From: Polytrichum commune
Taxonomy: Eukaryota; Streptophyta; Polytrichopsida; Polytrichales; Polytrichaceae
DNA length: 64,000 bases
NCBI GenBank assembly: GCA_950295325.1
Contig: OX485807.1
Span: 23,591,666-23,655,665, forward strand
Direction of reading: 5' to 3'
The notes under the pieces were generated by a model. That model was given only the letters and a program-made list of their open reading frames with translations, was not told the origin of the DNA and did no database searches. Positions within the stretch are counted from its first letter, which is position 1, and each line of letters begins with the position of its first letter. The translations under genes were made by a program, and so were the position numbers. Positions 24,101-33,904 of this stretch are shown piece by piece.

Positions 24101-24806
24101 TTATACAAGTGGTGATATTGCACAAGAGATTTTCAAAATGTGTTTAAAATATGATAAATTTATGTTGAATTGATAATTTTCTACAAAGAATTTGATGATG
24201 ACCTCAAGTGTATAATGAATTCAAGGAGTATGAAAAAAAATTATAAAATTCAAACTAGTTTAGGTCGTGAAATTTACATCCAAAACCAAATCTAGCCATT
24301 TTTTTTAGCATTACTTTTAATGATAAGTTATGAAGATTCCATCTTGGTTTGAATACTTCACACAACAATAGAGGTCATCATGAATAACATTCAATTTAAA
24401 CAACAACTTTTTATTGTTTATAGGCATTGGAAACATAATGGTTTTTAGATACTAATGAATTTTTTGGTCCACTTTACCATGCTTGCACCCATTTCTATTG
24501 AGAACTTGAAATAGCAATTTTTCATCTACTAGCATAGACCTCACCCTATACCCGCCACCCCTAGTAATTGTCTTCACGTTGTTTTTTATGTATTGACTAG
24601 ATAAAAGAGGCCATAATATGTGATGGTATTTTACATGTAAACATGTTTCAATATATTAAAAAACCCCTATATTATATGTACATTTTTTTTTGCAAAATTT
24701 GTCCACAATGACTATATTAGACCCTTTTTTTTTGCACGTTATTTCTATGATTTTTGCAAGTGACCTCCGCGAGACAAAAGGGGTTTTACTATATTGAAAT
24801 TTTTGT
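21200..24806. other. AT-rich non-coding stretch, no gene seen
   Basis: Short open frames only; none with recognisable motifs. Contains the foldback at 23953-24109. Confidence 0.5.
23953..24109. repeat. foldback repeat
   Basis: ACTACTCAACA with TGTGGGCCCTCAAAATATAA on the left pairs with TATCTTGAGGGCCCACA and TGTTGAGTAATG on the right, with a spacer of about 70 bases. Possibly a small MITE; no target duplication identified. Confidence 0.6.
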
Positions 24807-25241
24807 CTAATGGATACAAAATTTGGGTCGAAAGTTAACACTTGGTAGAGGAGAAGGAAGATTTAGATCCGTAAAGATATTCAATTTAGGACTCGTACTT
24901 TTTTTTTCTTGTAATATCCTAGTGGGTGATGATATTGTTGGAGGAGAATTTAGATCCTTAATTATTTCATCAATTTTTGGTACAAACTCAAAAGAGTTTG
25001 TCTCTCCTTTGCTATGTAGAGCATTAAACTTATCAATACTAGACCCATCTTGTTGTGCTTCTTCGATAAATGGTTGTATGGATGTTGTAGTGACATCCAC
25101 AATTTCTACTATATGGATTTTATTCCTCGCCTTGATATATTGCACTATGTGAACATTATGATTTCTATCCTCATCTTCTTGTATGGTAACATGTTTACCT
25201 TTCTTCCGATCTCTCTCGCATGGTGGATCTTTTGTTAGCAC
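24807..25241 (-). pseudogene. unrecognised 144-codon ORF, possibly transposon-derived
   Basis: Charged, low-complexity frame with a 'DLNLPSPLP' region near the C-terminus and no domain I know. Upstream on the same strand (25.3-25.9 kb) short coding-like pieces such as EDAFALAKAWDESQAKDRY appear between stops, suggesting the decayed end of a longer ORF, perhaps a gag-like protein. I would not assign a function. Confidence 0.25.
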
Positions 25242-25944
25242 CTTTAGTAATTTTAACCTTTAGATCTGTTAATGTCTTGGTAATATCTAGAAGAGCCAAC
25301 TCTTGCTGAGTTGTTTGAAAATTGGCGAGGGTCTTAATATAACCTTAGGTGGAACAAACAAATCAACACTAGGATTATTGAACTATGTGGCATCGATCAT
25401 TGGCTTAGCACCTAGACATGTTACTAACTGATTAGGTAAAATAGGATTATAAGGTTGGTTATTATTAGTTCAATTATAGAGGTCAAAATTATAATTATAA
25501 AAATATACCGATCTTTTGCTTGAGATTCATCCCATGCCTTTGCCAATGCAAATGCATCCTCTCTAGTGGTTGGGGTATGTTCCCTCGTATAAATTTCAAC
25601 TAGAAAAAATGTAATTATCCTATAAAAGTAATTTTCAATAAGTTATATGAGATATTATGATTTTCTAAGGTCGTTCTAAGGTTGTATTAATTTTTTTTCT
25701 TTCTATAATCCATCAAGTCTGTGGCTTTATCACTAGTTGTTTTCCTCACGGATGCAAATTAAGAATTAAACTTCTCATGAGCAAGTTCCAGTTTGACTAA
25801 CTCTCCTTTATAAACCTAACATTGGAAAATCTACAGTGGTAGAATACAAAGGACTTTGATCTAAAAAATCATAATTTGGTGGTCTAGCATTCAAAAACCT
25901 ATACTTAGTGCTAGAATTCTTACATCCTATCCATGCTCCTATTC

Positions 25945-26045
25945 ATAATGGGATTAGATAGACAGAAACTCCGGTCCCTTTTAGGGGCCGGCGTGAATAG
26001 AGTGTCCGTTCGTAATGCCAACAACCCGATGCCCACAGGACATGG
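25945..26045 (+). repeat. dispersed repeat, family D, copy 1
   Basis: The segment with GAAACTCCGG, GGGGCCGGCGTGAATAGAGT, GTCCGTTCGTAATGCCAA and CCCGATGCCCAC matches 47455-47575 in inverted orientation. Origin unknown. Confidence 0.75.
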
Positions 26046-26159
26046 GGAAGCTGGGACAAGACTACTCTCCTCTTTCGAGGATGGACGCTATAGTAACCGA
26101 GAAACAAATAACATGGGCCGAACATGGCCCATGGGGGTGCATGCCTTTTAAGTATAATT

Positions 26160-26345
26160 AGTGTTTTTGTAATGAGAGTGAACACCAAGTCATAATTCCT
26201 CGGTTGGTTGTGGGAGGATGTTTGAGTTAAGACGTTCCGGGTTCGATTCCAGTTGAGTCCGTATGATCGTTTAAAATGTAAGACGTGACTTGGTGCTGCA
26301 AGTGAGTAAAAGGCAGGAAATTTGTACCAACCAACCAGCATCAAT
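26160..26345 (+). mobile_element. tRNA-derived SINE-like element
   Basis: GGGTTCGATTCC at 26240-26251 is a perfect RNA polymerase III B box. About 45 bases upstream TTCCTCGGTTGGTTG resembles the D-arm/A-box region of a tRNA. The T-arm and acceptor stem do not pair well, so it is not a working tRNA gene. The tail runs toward the 3' end of the LINE that follows. Confidence 0.5.
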
Positions 26346-26397
26346 CCCTCATTCTGAGCTGTAAATAGATATTAAATATTATATAAGTTTTTGGGTT

Positions 26398-29169
26398 TTA
26401 TGGAGGGTCTAAGTTTTGGGGGAGTGGTTGGTGGTTCTCAATTCTTCTCTTATGGAGGAGGATGGACATGGCATATTGTATTGCAATGGTATTAATATTT
26501 TTAAAGGTATTTTTGATGGTAACCATGGGTATTTTGAGATTTTCTTCTAGTATTTTCATAGATGGGATGTGGGCCGTAGCTCGGGCCCCAGCTGTGATGA
26601 CGATAAGTGGTTCGATTTTTCATCCTTTGGAAGCGATACTATCAATCAATGGTTTGTATTTGTTGTTTTTTGCTTCTATTGCTTCTGGGGAGAATCTGTC
26701 GTTACAATCTGTGAATTCAATAAATTGTATGGTGAGGTTAGGGTCAATGTCAATGGGAGGGTCATTTTGATATGGTAATCCTTTAACGCAGAGTATATCA
26801 GGTCGAAATCTTGCGTTGCAATGACATCTTTGTGTGTTACATGTGCAGGGGAGTAGCCAATTGGGGACAGTATTTTCTTGGGGATTATTATTGAAGGTAC
26901 CGGCATTCATGAGGGTAAAACATCGGGATTTTTTGGACGAGATTAGGAGCTTCCTAATTTCTCCGACTGCTTTGTTATGTCTTTTAATTCGTAGTGAGTG
27001 TATATGTTGTTGGTTACATTTCAGTAGTACATGTAGCCAAGTGTCTGGATCAGTTGAATTGCATATAGGGCACGTGATAGAGGGGTACCTCTGGTGACCG
27101 AAGAACATTTGTTTTCTAGCATTACCCATGTATGTTCCTGTGCGGAATTTAATAAGGCAGGATTTTTGTTTGTATGTGATTAAGGGATTTGTCCAGAATT
27201 CGTTGGACAATTCTTTGTCAATGTCTATGTTTTCTGTCCATTTACACGTGTTGGGGGTTTGTGTGGCCATGATTGCTATATTGGTTTCCCTATCATATTT
27301 TTTAATTTGTTTTTCTAAGAATCTTACTGGGCCTTTGTCTGGGACGTCTGCCATCGAGGTCCATACGTCCTTTTGATAATAGTACGGGGTGGCGTGGGCA
27401 TGTTCGTATGGGTGGATGGCAATTATGTGTTCTAATTCTAACCCGTCTTTTGCTAGTTTATCCGCTTTTTCATTACCGTCAATGTTGACGTGTACTCTGA
27501 CTTTGTATAGTATGATTGGCTGTGTACGGTCTTGAAGGATTTTTACCATGGAGTTGAGTGTGGTTTGGTCTGGGTGACTATTATGGAGAGTGGGGTGTTT
27601 AATTTGTGTGTTGAGTAGGTATAATACGTTTAGACTATCTGTGAATATAAATGCGGGTTCATTAGGGAATTGTGTATTGATGATTCTTAGTGTTTTGTGT
27701 ATAGCCATCATTTCTGCACGTAGTATGTTTTGATGCCCATGGAGTCTTTTGGCGATATTTAAGCCTTTGGGGCTATAGATACCGTATCCAACTCTTTCTC
27801 TTCTCCATACACCAGGGGCAATTTCTTTGGATTTTATAAAGGATCCGTCCGTGTAGTAGCTAAATTGGGGGTGGAATTTTAGCGGTAAGTTAGTTTGGTA
27901 GTTTGGAAGTTGTGGGGTGGGGATATTATTGTGTAGGGGTGTGTTTGGGTAGTTTGATTTAGCCCATTTTTTACTAGGGTTAACGGTGATGTTCGGAGGG
28001 GTGGGTGGTGCAATTTGAGTGTGGCTTTGTAGTATTTGGAGGTTATTTGCTGTGTCATTTATTAACTTCATTTGTTCGTAGGTACCTATGTTATTATTTT
28101 GGTGATGGATACAGAATATTTGCATGGTAGATGGTTCCTTCCTTGTGATATTGAGCTCGGGGGGTATTGTTGGTTCTTCGTATGTGATTGTGTCAGCGGC
28201 AAAATGGGCAATGACATGTGTGTCTGGGAATGGGCCTATGTGTGGGTTCGAGTTTTGGTACCAATCAGTGTCTGGAGATATAATTATAGTGATTGTGTAA
28301 GGGTCATTTTGGGCCGCCATGCGTGCCCAGTGAATGGCTTGTTGTAGGTCTGTTGAGTTGTGAGGATGTGCATATCCGATTCCTTGCCATTTATAGTCAA
28401 ATACTTTACCTAAGGATCCAAATATTATGTCTCGTGAGAATGGTGAGTAGAATTGGGTGAATTGTGTAGGACATGTAACTGGGGATGAAAAATATGAGTG
28501 GTTAATATTGAATGTTGTAATTAGTAGATTCAATATTTGAGTTGGTATTGTATATTGGGCTCTTTTGAGTGGGTCGTTTTTTGGGATACGGTATTTGTAT
28601 CTTTGGTATAGCCAAACAATTTCAGTTTCGAATGATTGGGTAGATGGTTCTAGATCGTGTGTGGTATTTTTTGCCAATTGGTATTGTTTCCATAGCCATG
28701 TTAGTCTAGCTTTCGGGATGGTGATGAGATGCCTTCCATTGTCTTCGTATATGTGAGCGACATCGAATTGTGTTTGGATAGTATCAGAGTTTGTTTCAAT
28801 GTCGTTTTCTGGGTTGCATTCACTAATAGAGATATGTGCTAGCGGAATTATTGTGGTTGGTGTGACGTATCTTGTGTCTCGGTGTTGTTCTGTGGTGAAG
28901 TAGGCGTTAATGATGTTTGAAAAATGCTTGTGTTGTCTTTCTGTATAATATTGAATAAGCAGGTTTGTGTTGTGATTGCATATGTTGGCTTCACAATAGG
29001 GGTATAGGTCCCTTTGGGTTCGCCATTTATTATATGTGTTGTTATTTGTTGTGGTCCATTGACATAGGTATGACGTGATTGTTCTTTTTATTCCATTGTG
29101 GTCATTAGATTGTTTTTGTTTGTGATCGAGTATTTTGTGTATGGGGAATTGTCGGGGGTCTTTAAGCAT
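26398..29169 (-). pseudogene. LINE ORF2 C-terminal part: methyltransferase-like, RNase H, zinc knuckle, restriction-like endonuclease
   Basis: An open frame of 849 codons, then one TGA (26620-26622, where Trp is expected) and 73 more codons in the same frame to TAA at 26398. Residues about 200-340 resemble PCIF1/phage-type adenine methyltransferases: FGSLGKVFDY at 250, then YAHPH at 266 where NPPF is expected, then IIISPDTDW. Residues about 435-580 are RNase H with all four catalytic acids: D441 (YTDGS), E486 (RAEMMAI), D511 (FTDSLN), D570 (GNEKADKL). A CCHC knuckle follows: C700, C703, H713, C718, then RHN at 730. The end carries RPD (789-791), IEFT (E818) and K834..KY (837-838), the pattern of the R2-type restriction-like endonuclease. 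RNase H removes template RNA and the endonuclease nicks target DNA. The methyltransferase call is the least sure. Confidence 0.75.
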
Positions 29170-29540
29170 GTTGTTGGGGGGAGGAGGTAGATGGGGAGGT
29201 TAGGGGGGTGTACGGGGGTGGTCGGTGTGTGAGGTAGGATGTTGTGATTTCTTATTATATATTTGTTTTTGAGGGATCTTGTTGGGTGATATTGTTGGCA
29301 AGGTAGGGAGCATTGATTGCAGGGGGGGTGGCAGAATAGTTGATTAGCTATATTAAGTGCGCTTTGGATAAATTTAAAAGGAGTGGAGTGATAGATTTTG
29401 AATTCGTCCTTGTTCATTAGAGTGGTACCATTAGGCATGGTAATTTGGTCTAGTGTGGTTATATTATGTTTAAGTAGTAGTTTAAGTTTGTGTAGTAGTT
29501 TAAGTGAGGTGTTGGGGTTTAGGCCATGTAGCATTTGTGA

Positions 29541-31110
29541 TTATTGCATCCATGCAGTTTCAAGAGAGGATGGGGTTAATATAAAGTTATTTATTGTACT
29601 TTTTAGATGGACTCCGGCTTTATGTTTGAGCAAGAACAATGTTCTAGTGATGGGTGATCTAACACAGTGGTGGTATTTAATGCGAGTGATTTCTTGAGAG
29701 CCCCCATATTTGGCGAGTATGAATTGTAATAGACCAATATATATTTTCCCAATTCTCCCTTTGTCATTGAGGGCATTTTGTAGTTGTTCTCCAATGCATC
29801 TTAGATAGGCATTTTGTAGTGAGAAAGCTTCGATTCCAAATAGGTTGTGTGGGAGTTGTGTAGTGATGTTAGATGTGCATTTGGGTATCTCGCAAATCGT
29901 TTTGTGAAGTGCTATGATTTTTTTATCTAGTTTTTTTATAGCTGGTATGGAGTAAGGTACTGCGTAGAAGCTGTATGCTATTCCAGCGCGTATAACTGTC
30001 TCTGCCATGTTTATTTTTTGTTTCATAGTAACTGGGCATGTTACAAGGGCTTGACATTGTTTGATGACTTTAGCTGTAGTAGTATTTATTTGTGTTTTCC
30101 ATTTGAGTGATGGTGCAAGGTTTATTCCTAGATACGTGTATGGTTCATGTTGGTTTAGGCTGGTATAGGTTGATTCCTGTAGTTTATATTGGTGGATTGG
30201 ATTAAAGCTTTAAAGGTTGTGGGGTGAAGTTTGGATTTGTTTGGGCAGCCAGTTATTGCACACTTGGGTATTCCAAGGTCCAATCCTGCCCATTCGCAGA
30301 ATTTATCTAGTTTGTTGAGTTGTGTTTGCAGTGTCTCTAGTTTATTGGCGATTGCTGCAAGATCATTTGCATATGCTGCTGATGGGATTTTTAACTTTAG
30401 ATGTGCCAAAAATGTATCCGTTATTTCCTTGTTATAGCCATCTGAGGAGGGGTTCTAAGAATATGATAAATAGATATGGGCTAAGGGTATCACCTTGTAT
30501 TGTACATCTTTGAATAGGGATTGGTGAGGTTTTTCCGAAGTGTTCGCCAGTGAATATTGTTGAGGATTGTGAGTATATATTTCCTATGAGGTTTATGGAA
30601 TCAGTGGGATATCCCAGATCTTTCATTATGGCTAAAAATCTGGCGTGATCAATGGAGCCAAAGGCGTTTTTGAAGTCAATGTAGAGGATATATATGTCTT
30701 GGTTCGTGAGTCTTGCGTCTTCAAGCGTTCCGATGAGTAATTGGATTTGTCTATAAGTGTTTCTCTCTGCTCTGAAGCCTTCTTGACTGTCATGTAATAT
30801 TTGGTATTTTTCGCCATATGTTGATAGAATAGAGGTTAGTGTACTCGTATAGAATTTATATATGGTGTTAGCTAGCGCAATAGGTCTGTGGTTTGTTAGT
30901 TGTGATGGGTTTTTTTTTTATATAGTAGTACTATTAAACTGGTTTTCCATGATGCGGGAATTTGTTTTTGTTTATAACAGTGTTTAAAGAATAGGAAAAG
31001 TAATTTGTGGAAGCGTGGAGGCATATCTTTTAGAATTGAATTAGGTATTTTGTCTGGGCCTGGGGCTTTGTTATTACTTAGGTTTTTAAGACAAAAGTCG
31101 TATGTTTCTT
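29541..31110 (-). pseudogene. LINE reverse transcriptase domain, frameshifted
   Basis: The polymerase that copies the element RNA into DNA at the nicked target. Blocks in order, spread over several frames: NNKAPGPDKIPNSILK (about 31050), ASWKTSLIVLLYKKK then RPIALANTIYKF (about 30950-30860), the first catalytic Asp in LYIDFKNAFGSIDH (about 30650-30690), the QGDTLSPYLF block (about 30480), and the active-site loop, which reads YANDLA at 30359-30376 instead of YADDLA. The Asp-to-Asn change (codon 30365-30367) removes a metal-binding residue, so the enzyme is dead even apart from the frameshifts. 29541-30026 is a 161-codon open piece that fits the thumb region. Confidence 0.8.
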
Positions 31111-31716
31111 GGTCAAAATACGTGTGTAGAGGGGTGTGGGGTTCTCCTCGCTTGTCAATTATGTATCCGTCTAGATCATGCCATGGATATTGTTGGACTC
31201 CACATGTGCAGTGTAGTGGATGTGTATTTTGGTATTTGCATGTGGGGACTGTAGGACGGTAACTGATGGATTGTTGTATGTAAATTTCTGATGCAATGTC
31301 TTCTGGGTTGGTTAGTATATTATTTTGTCTATCAATGATGGAGTCCAGGGGTGAGGTTTCAATGTTCTTGAAGACTTTCCGATTTAGTTTTTTGGGTTTC
31401 TTTCGTACATTTGTCTGTATTTTGATACGGCTTTTAGAATGCAGTCTTTGGTGTATTTTGTGGTGATTTTTCTGGCTTCTTTATTTGCCTTTTTTGCTAT
31501 GGTTGCTATGGTATTAATCCACTCAGTAGGAGGTGCCATTGTGATAGGTGGGTGTGGGATGTTTGTGTGTTGGTGGTTTCGTATATTGTTTAGGATGGGG
31601 TGTGCTTCCTAGAGTGGATCGTGTTGTGCAATGTATATGGTTTTTCTTATGAGGTGGTATGTGTTAAGGTGTCTTTTCCATTCTCTGGCCAGTTTTCGTG
31701 GCAGAAAACCACCTTG

Positions 31717-33902
31717 TTATGATGTTCTGCTCGTAAGGTTTGGTAACGGGTCTGCTTTACATGTTTTTTCAATTGTTTCTGAAATTTTGTTTATAATATG
31801 ATCAAATGTTGTACAGGCTTCCACCCATTGATCCGGGTTTAAGTGTTGATGATTTTCTAGTAATGTTGTAAGGATTTTAATTTGGGCAGAGTTTTCTTCG
31901 AAGAATGTTATGTTGAATTTTTCGATATTTTCTGGGGGTATTGGGTTTAGTATTCTAGTTGGTGACGTGTTTGTGGGGGGTGGGGATTTGGCTATAAGGA
32001 TGTTATGAGGGATATGTAGTGCAACTGGATAATAGTCTGAGTTTAGATTCATATTTGTATTTGTGGTGGAGATGAATTTGTTGTTGTCTGGTGAGTGGAT
32101 GTAGAATCCATATATTAGACTTGTTGATGTGTAATTATAGCCTCCTTGTCTGGAGATGCGAGTGTTAGTTGGGATATATTCTAGGTTGAGTGATGCAGTA
32201 AAACTTTTCCATTGGTAGTCTTCTTCTTGTGGGGGGTTGTTAATGCTGTTATTTTACCTGCCCCTAAGTGCAATATCTCGGTTAAAGTCACCACATAATG
32301 TGTATATGTGATTGGGATTATAGTGATTTGATTAGTGATTTTGTTCTTAAGGTGTGGGATGAGGTATATGTCTTCTAAGTGTGTAGGCATATACATATGT
32401 ATGATTAGCCAAGGTATTAGTGGGTGATTGTTTATTTTAATTATTTGTAGGTATGGGGAGATATTTGCTGGTGTGGGAATTTTGGTAATATTCCCAGAGA
32501 ATGCATATTTTTTGTGGATAAGTGTGAGTAGGCCTCATCTTCCGGGTGTATAGGGCATTCTTTGTTGTATGTATCTTGTGAGTGCATGTGTGTTATTGAA
32601 GATGAGTTTAAATTCCGGAAATAGATTTTATATGTATTTTATAGATTTGTTTGTAGTTAGTTTGGTTTCTTGGATATGTATGATTGCTGTGTTGTTTAGC
32701 GAATTATTTATTAGGCTTTGTAGGTTTGGCAGTGAAGTGTTGAGTGATGATGCATTCCATGTTATTATGTTTGTTTCGTGTACAGTATCTGTGTTGATTC
32801 TTATGGTTGGTGCGGGAGTAGCTGGGGGTGGGTGCGAGTATTCGTTTATGCTTTCTAGGCATCGAAGTGCTTCAGTGATCAATTGATTTGGGAGGAATGT
32901 AAATTTGTTTTGGAGGGTAATGGGTGTGGGTGTAGTATCTTGGTTGTGAATGAATTCATATATTTCTGTGTGTATTGAATTTTTTGGGAGTATTATATCT
33001 TGATTGTTTCCTACAAATGTTGTGTAGGGGTGAGGTGTCAATATGTGCCTTTCGGGGGGGTTGGTGAGGTTAGCTAGTCTAATAATTAATGTGTTGGTCC
33101 ATATGTTGTTAAATTGGTAATTTTGGGGTTGGGCTAGTATGCTATTGCATGTGTCTATTGAGGGGTGGATGGTGATGACTATAGCATATAGCATATGGGT
33201 TAGTGGTGATTGCCTTTGTGTTTGGATGTATTGATGTAGATGTGGGTGGGTATTTATTGCTTGATGGTGTAGTGGGTGTGTATTTTTTAGTATGGGAGCA
33301 AATGTATTTGCTATGTGTTGGTATTCAAGTTGTAGTTTTATAGTGTTTGGGATGAAGTATATGTTGGCTCTCTTTTTGTGTGTAGCAGGATGTGTATGTA
33401 GTATGTTAGGCATTGGTCCGGGGTTGGATTCTATGTCCCCGCATTTTAGTAATTCTAGTTTGGTAATGAAGTAGTATCCGTGGAAGTGGATTATTTTTTG
33501 ATATATTGTGATTGTGAATTTGGTTGTGGTAGAGAGGTTAGGTATAGTGGGTATAGTGTTTTCTATTTGTATGGGTGAGAAGTGTGGTTTTGTATTATTT
33601 ATAGATTTTTGGCTTGTTATTGTGTTAGGTTTCCAATTATTTATGAAGTGGTATTTGTTATTATTTGTGTGGCGAGGCCGGTAGGCCGAGGCCATTGTGT
33701 TTTTTGGATGTGGTTGGTATTTTGTATGAGGTTTTTTGGATGGGCTTAATAGGTTTTTGATTTTGTGATGGTGTTCGAAGTTAGGGTAAGGTCTATTTTT
33801 GGAGCATTTGTTTTGTAGGTATGCTTTGGTGTTTGTTGAGAGGTGAGGTTGGTAGGTTGAGGTTGCTTTGTTTTTCGGGTTGAGTTTTTGTTTAGTGTGC
33901 AA
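31717..33902 (-). pseudogene. LINE ORF2 N-terminal part with 2A-like motif and AP endonuclease, broken
   Basis: A 424-codon frame (33902-32628) starts with Lys/Asn/His-rich sequence and carries a 2A-like motif ending at residue 163. It then begins an AP endonuclease (EEP fold) with TWNASSL (N383) and HIQETKL (E412), two catalytic residues. The frame is then lost. The downstream blocks lie in other frames: GDFNRDI at 32272-32292, and SDYYPV at about 32023-32040, where the catalytic His of SDH is Tyr (codon 32032-32034). The endonuclease would nick target DNA to prime reverse transcription. Breaks and the His-to-Tyr change make this copy inactive. Confidence 0.75.
33414..33437 (-). other. 2A-like ribosome-skipping motif DIESNPGP
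   Basis: Codons for D156-I-E-S-N-P-G-P163 of the 424-codon frame, preceded by KLELLKCG. It fits the D-(V/I)-E-X-N-P-G-P signature, at which the ribosome fails to form the Gly-Pro bond and so releases two proteins from one frame. It sits between the basic N-terminal segment and the AP endonuclease, the place where 2A motifs are known in some animal and trypanosome LINEs. The signature is seen directly; activity is not tested. Confidence 0.8.
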
Positions 33903-33904
33903 AA

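Noticed and set aside
26220-26260. Functional tRNA gene at the GGTTCGATTCC box
   Set aside because: The T-stem and acceptor stem do not pair, and no good anticodon arm is present. A SINE relic fits better.
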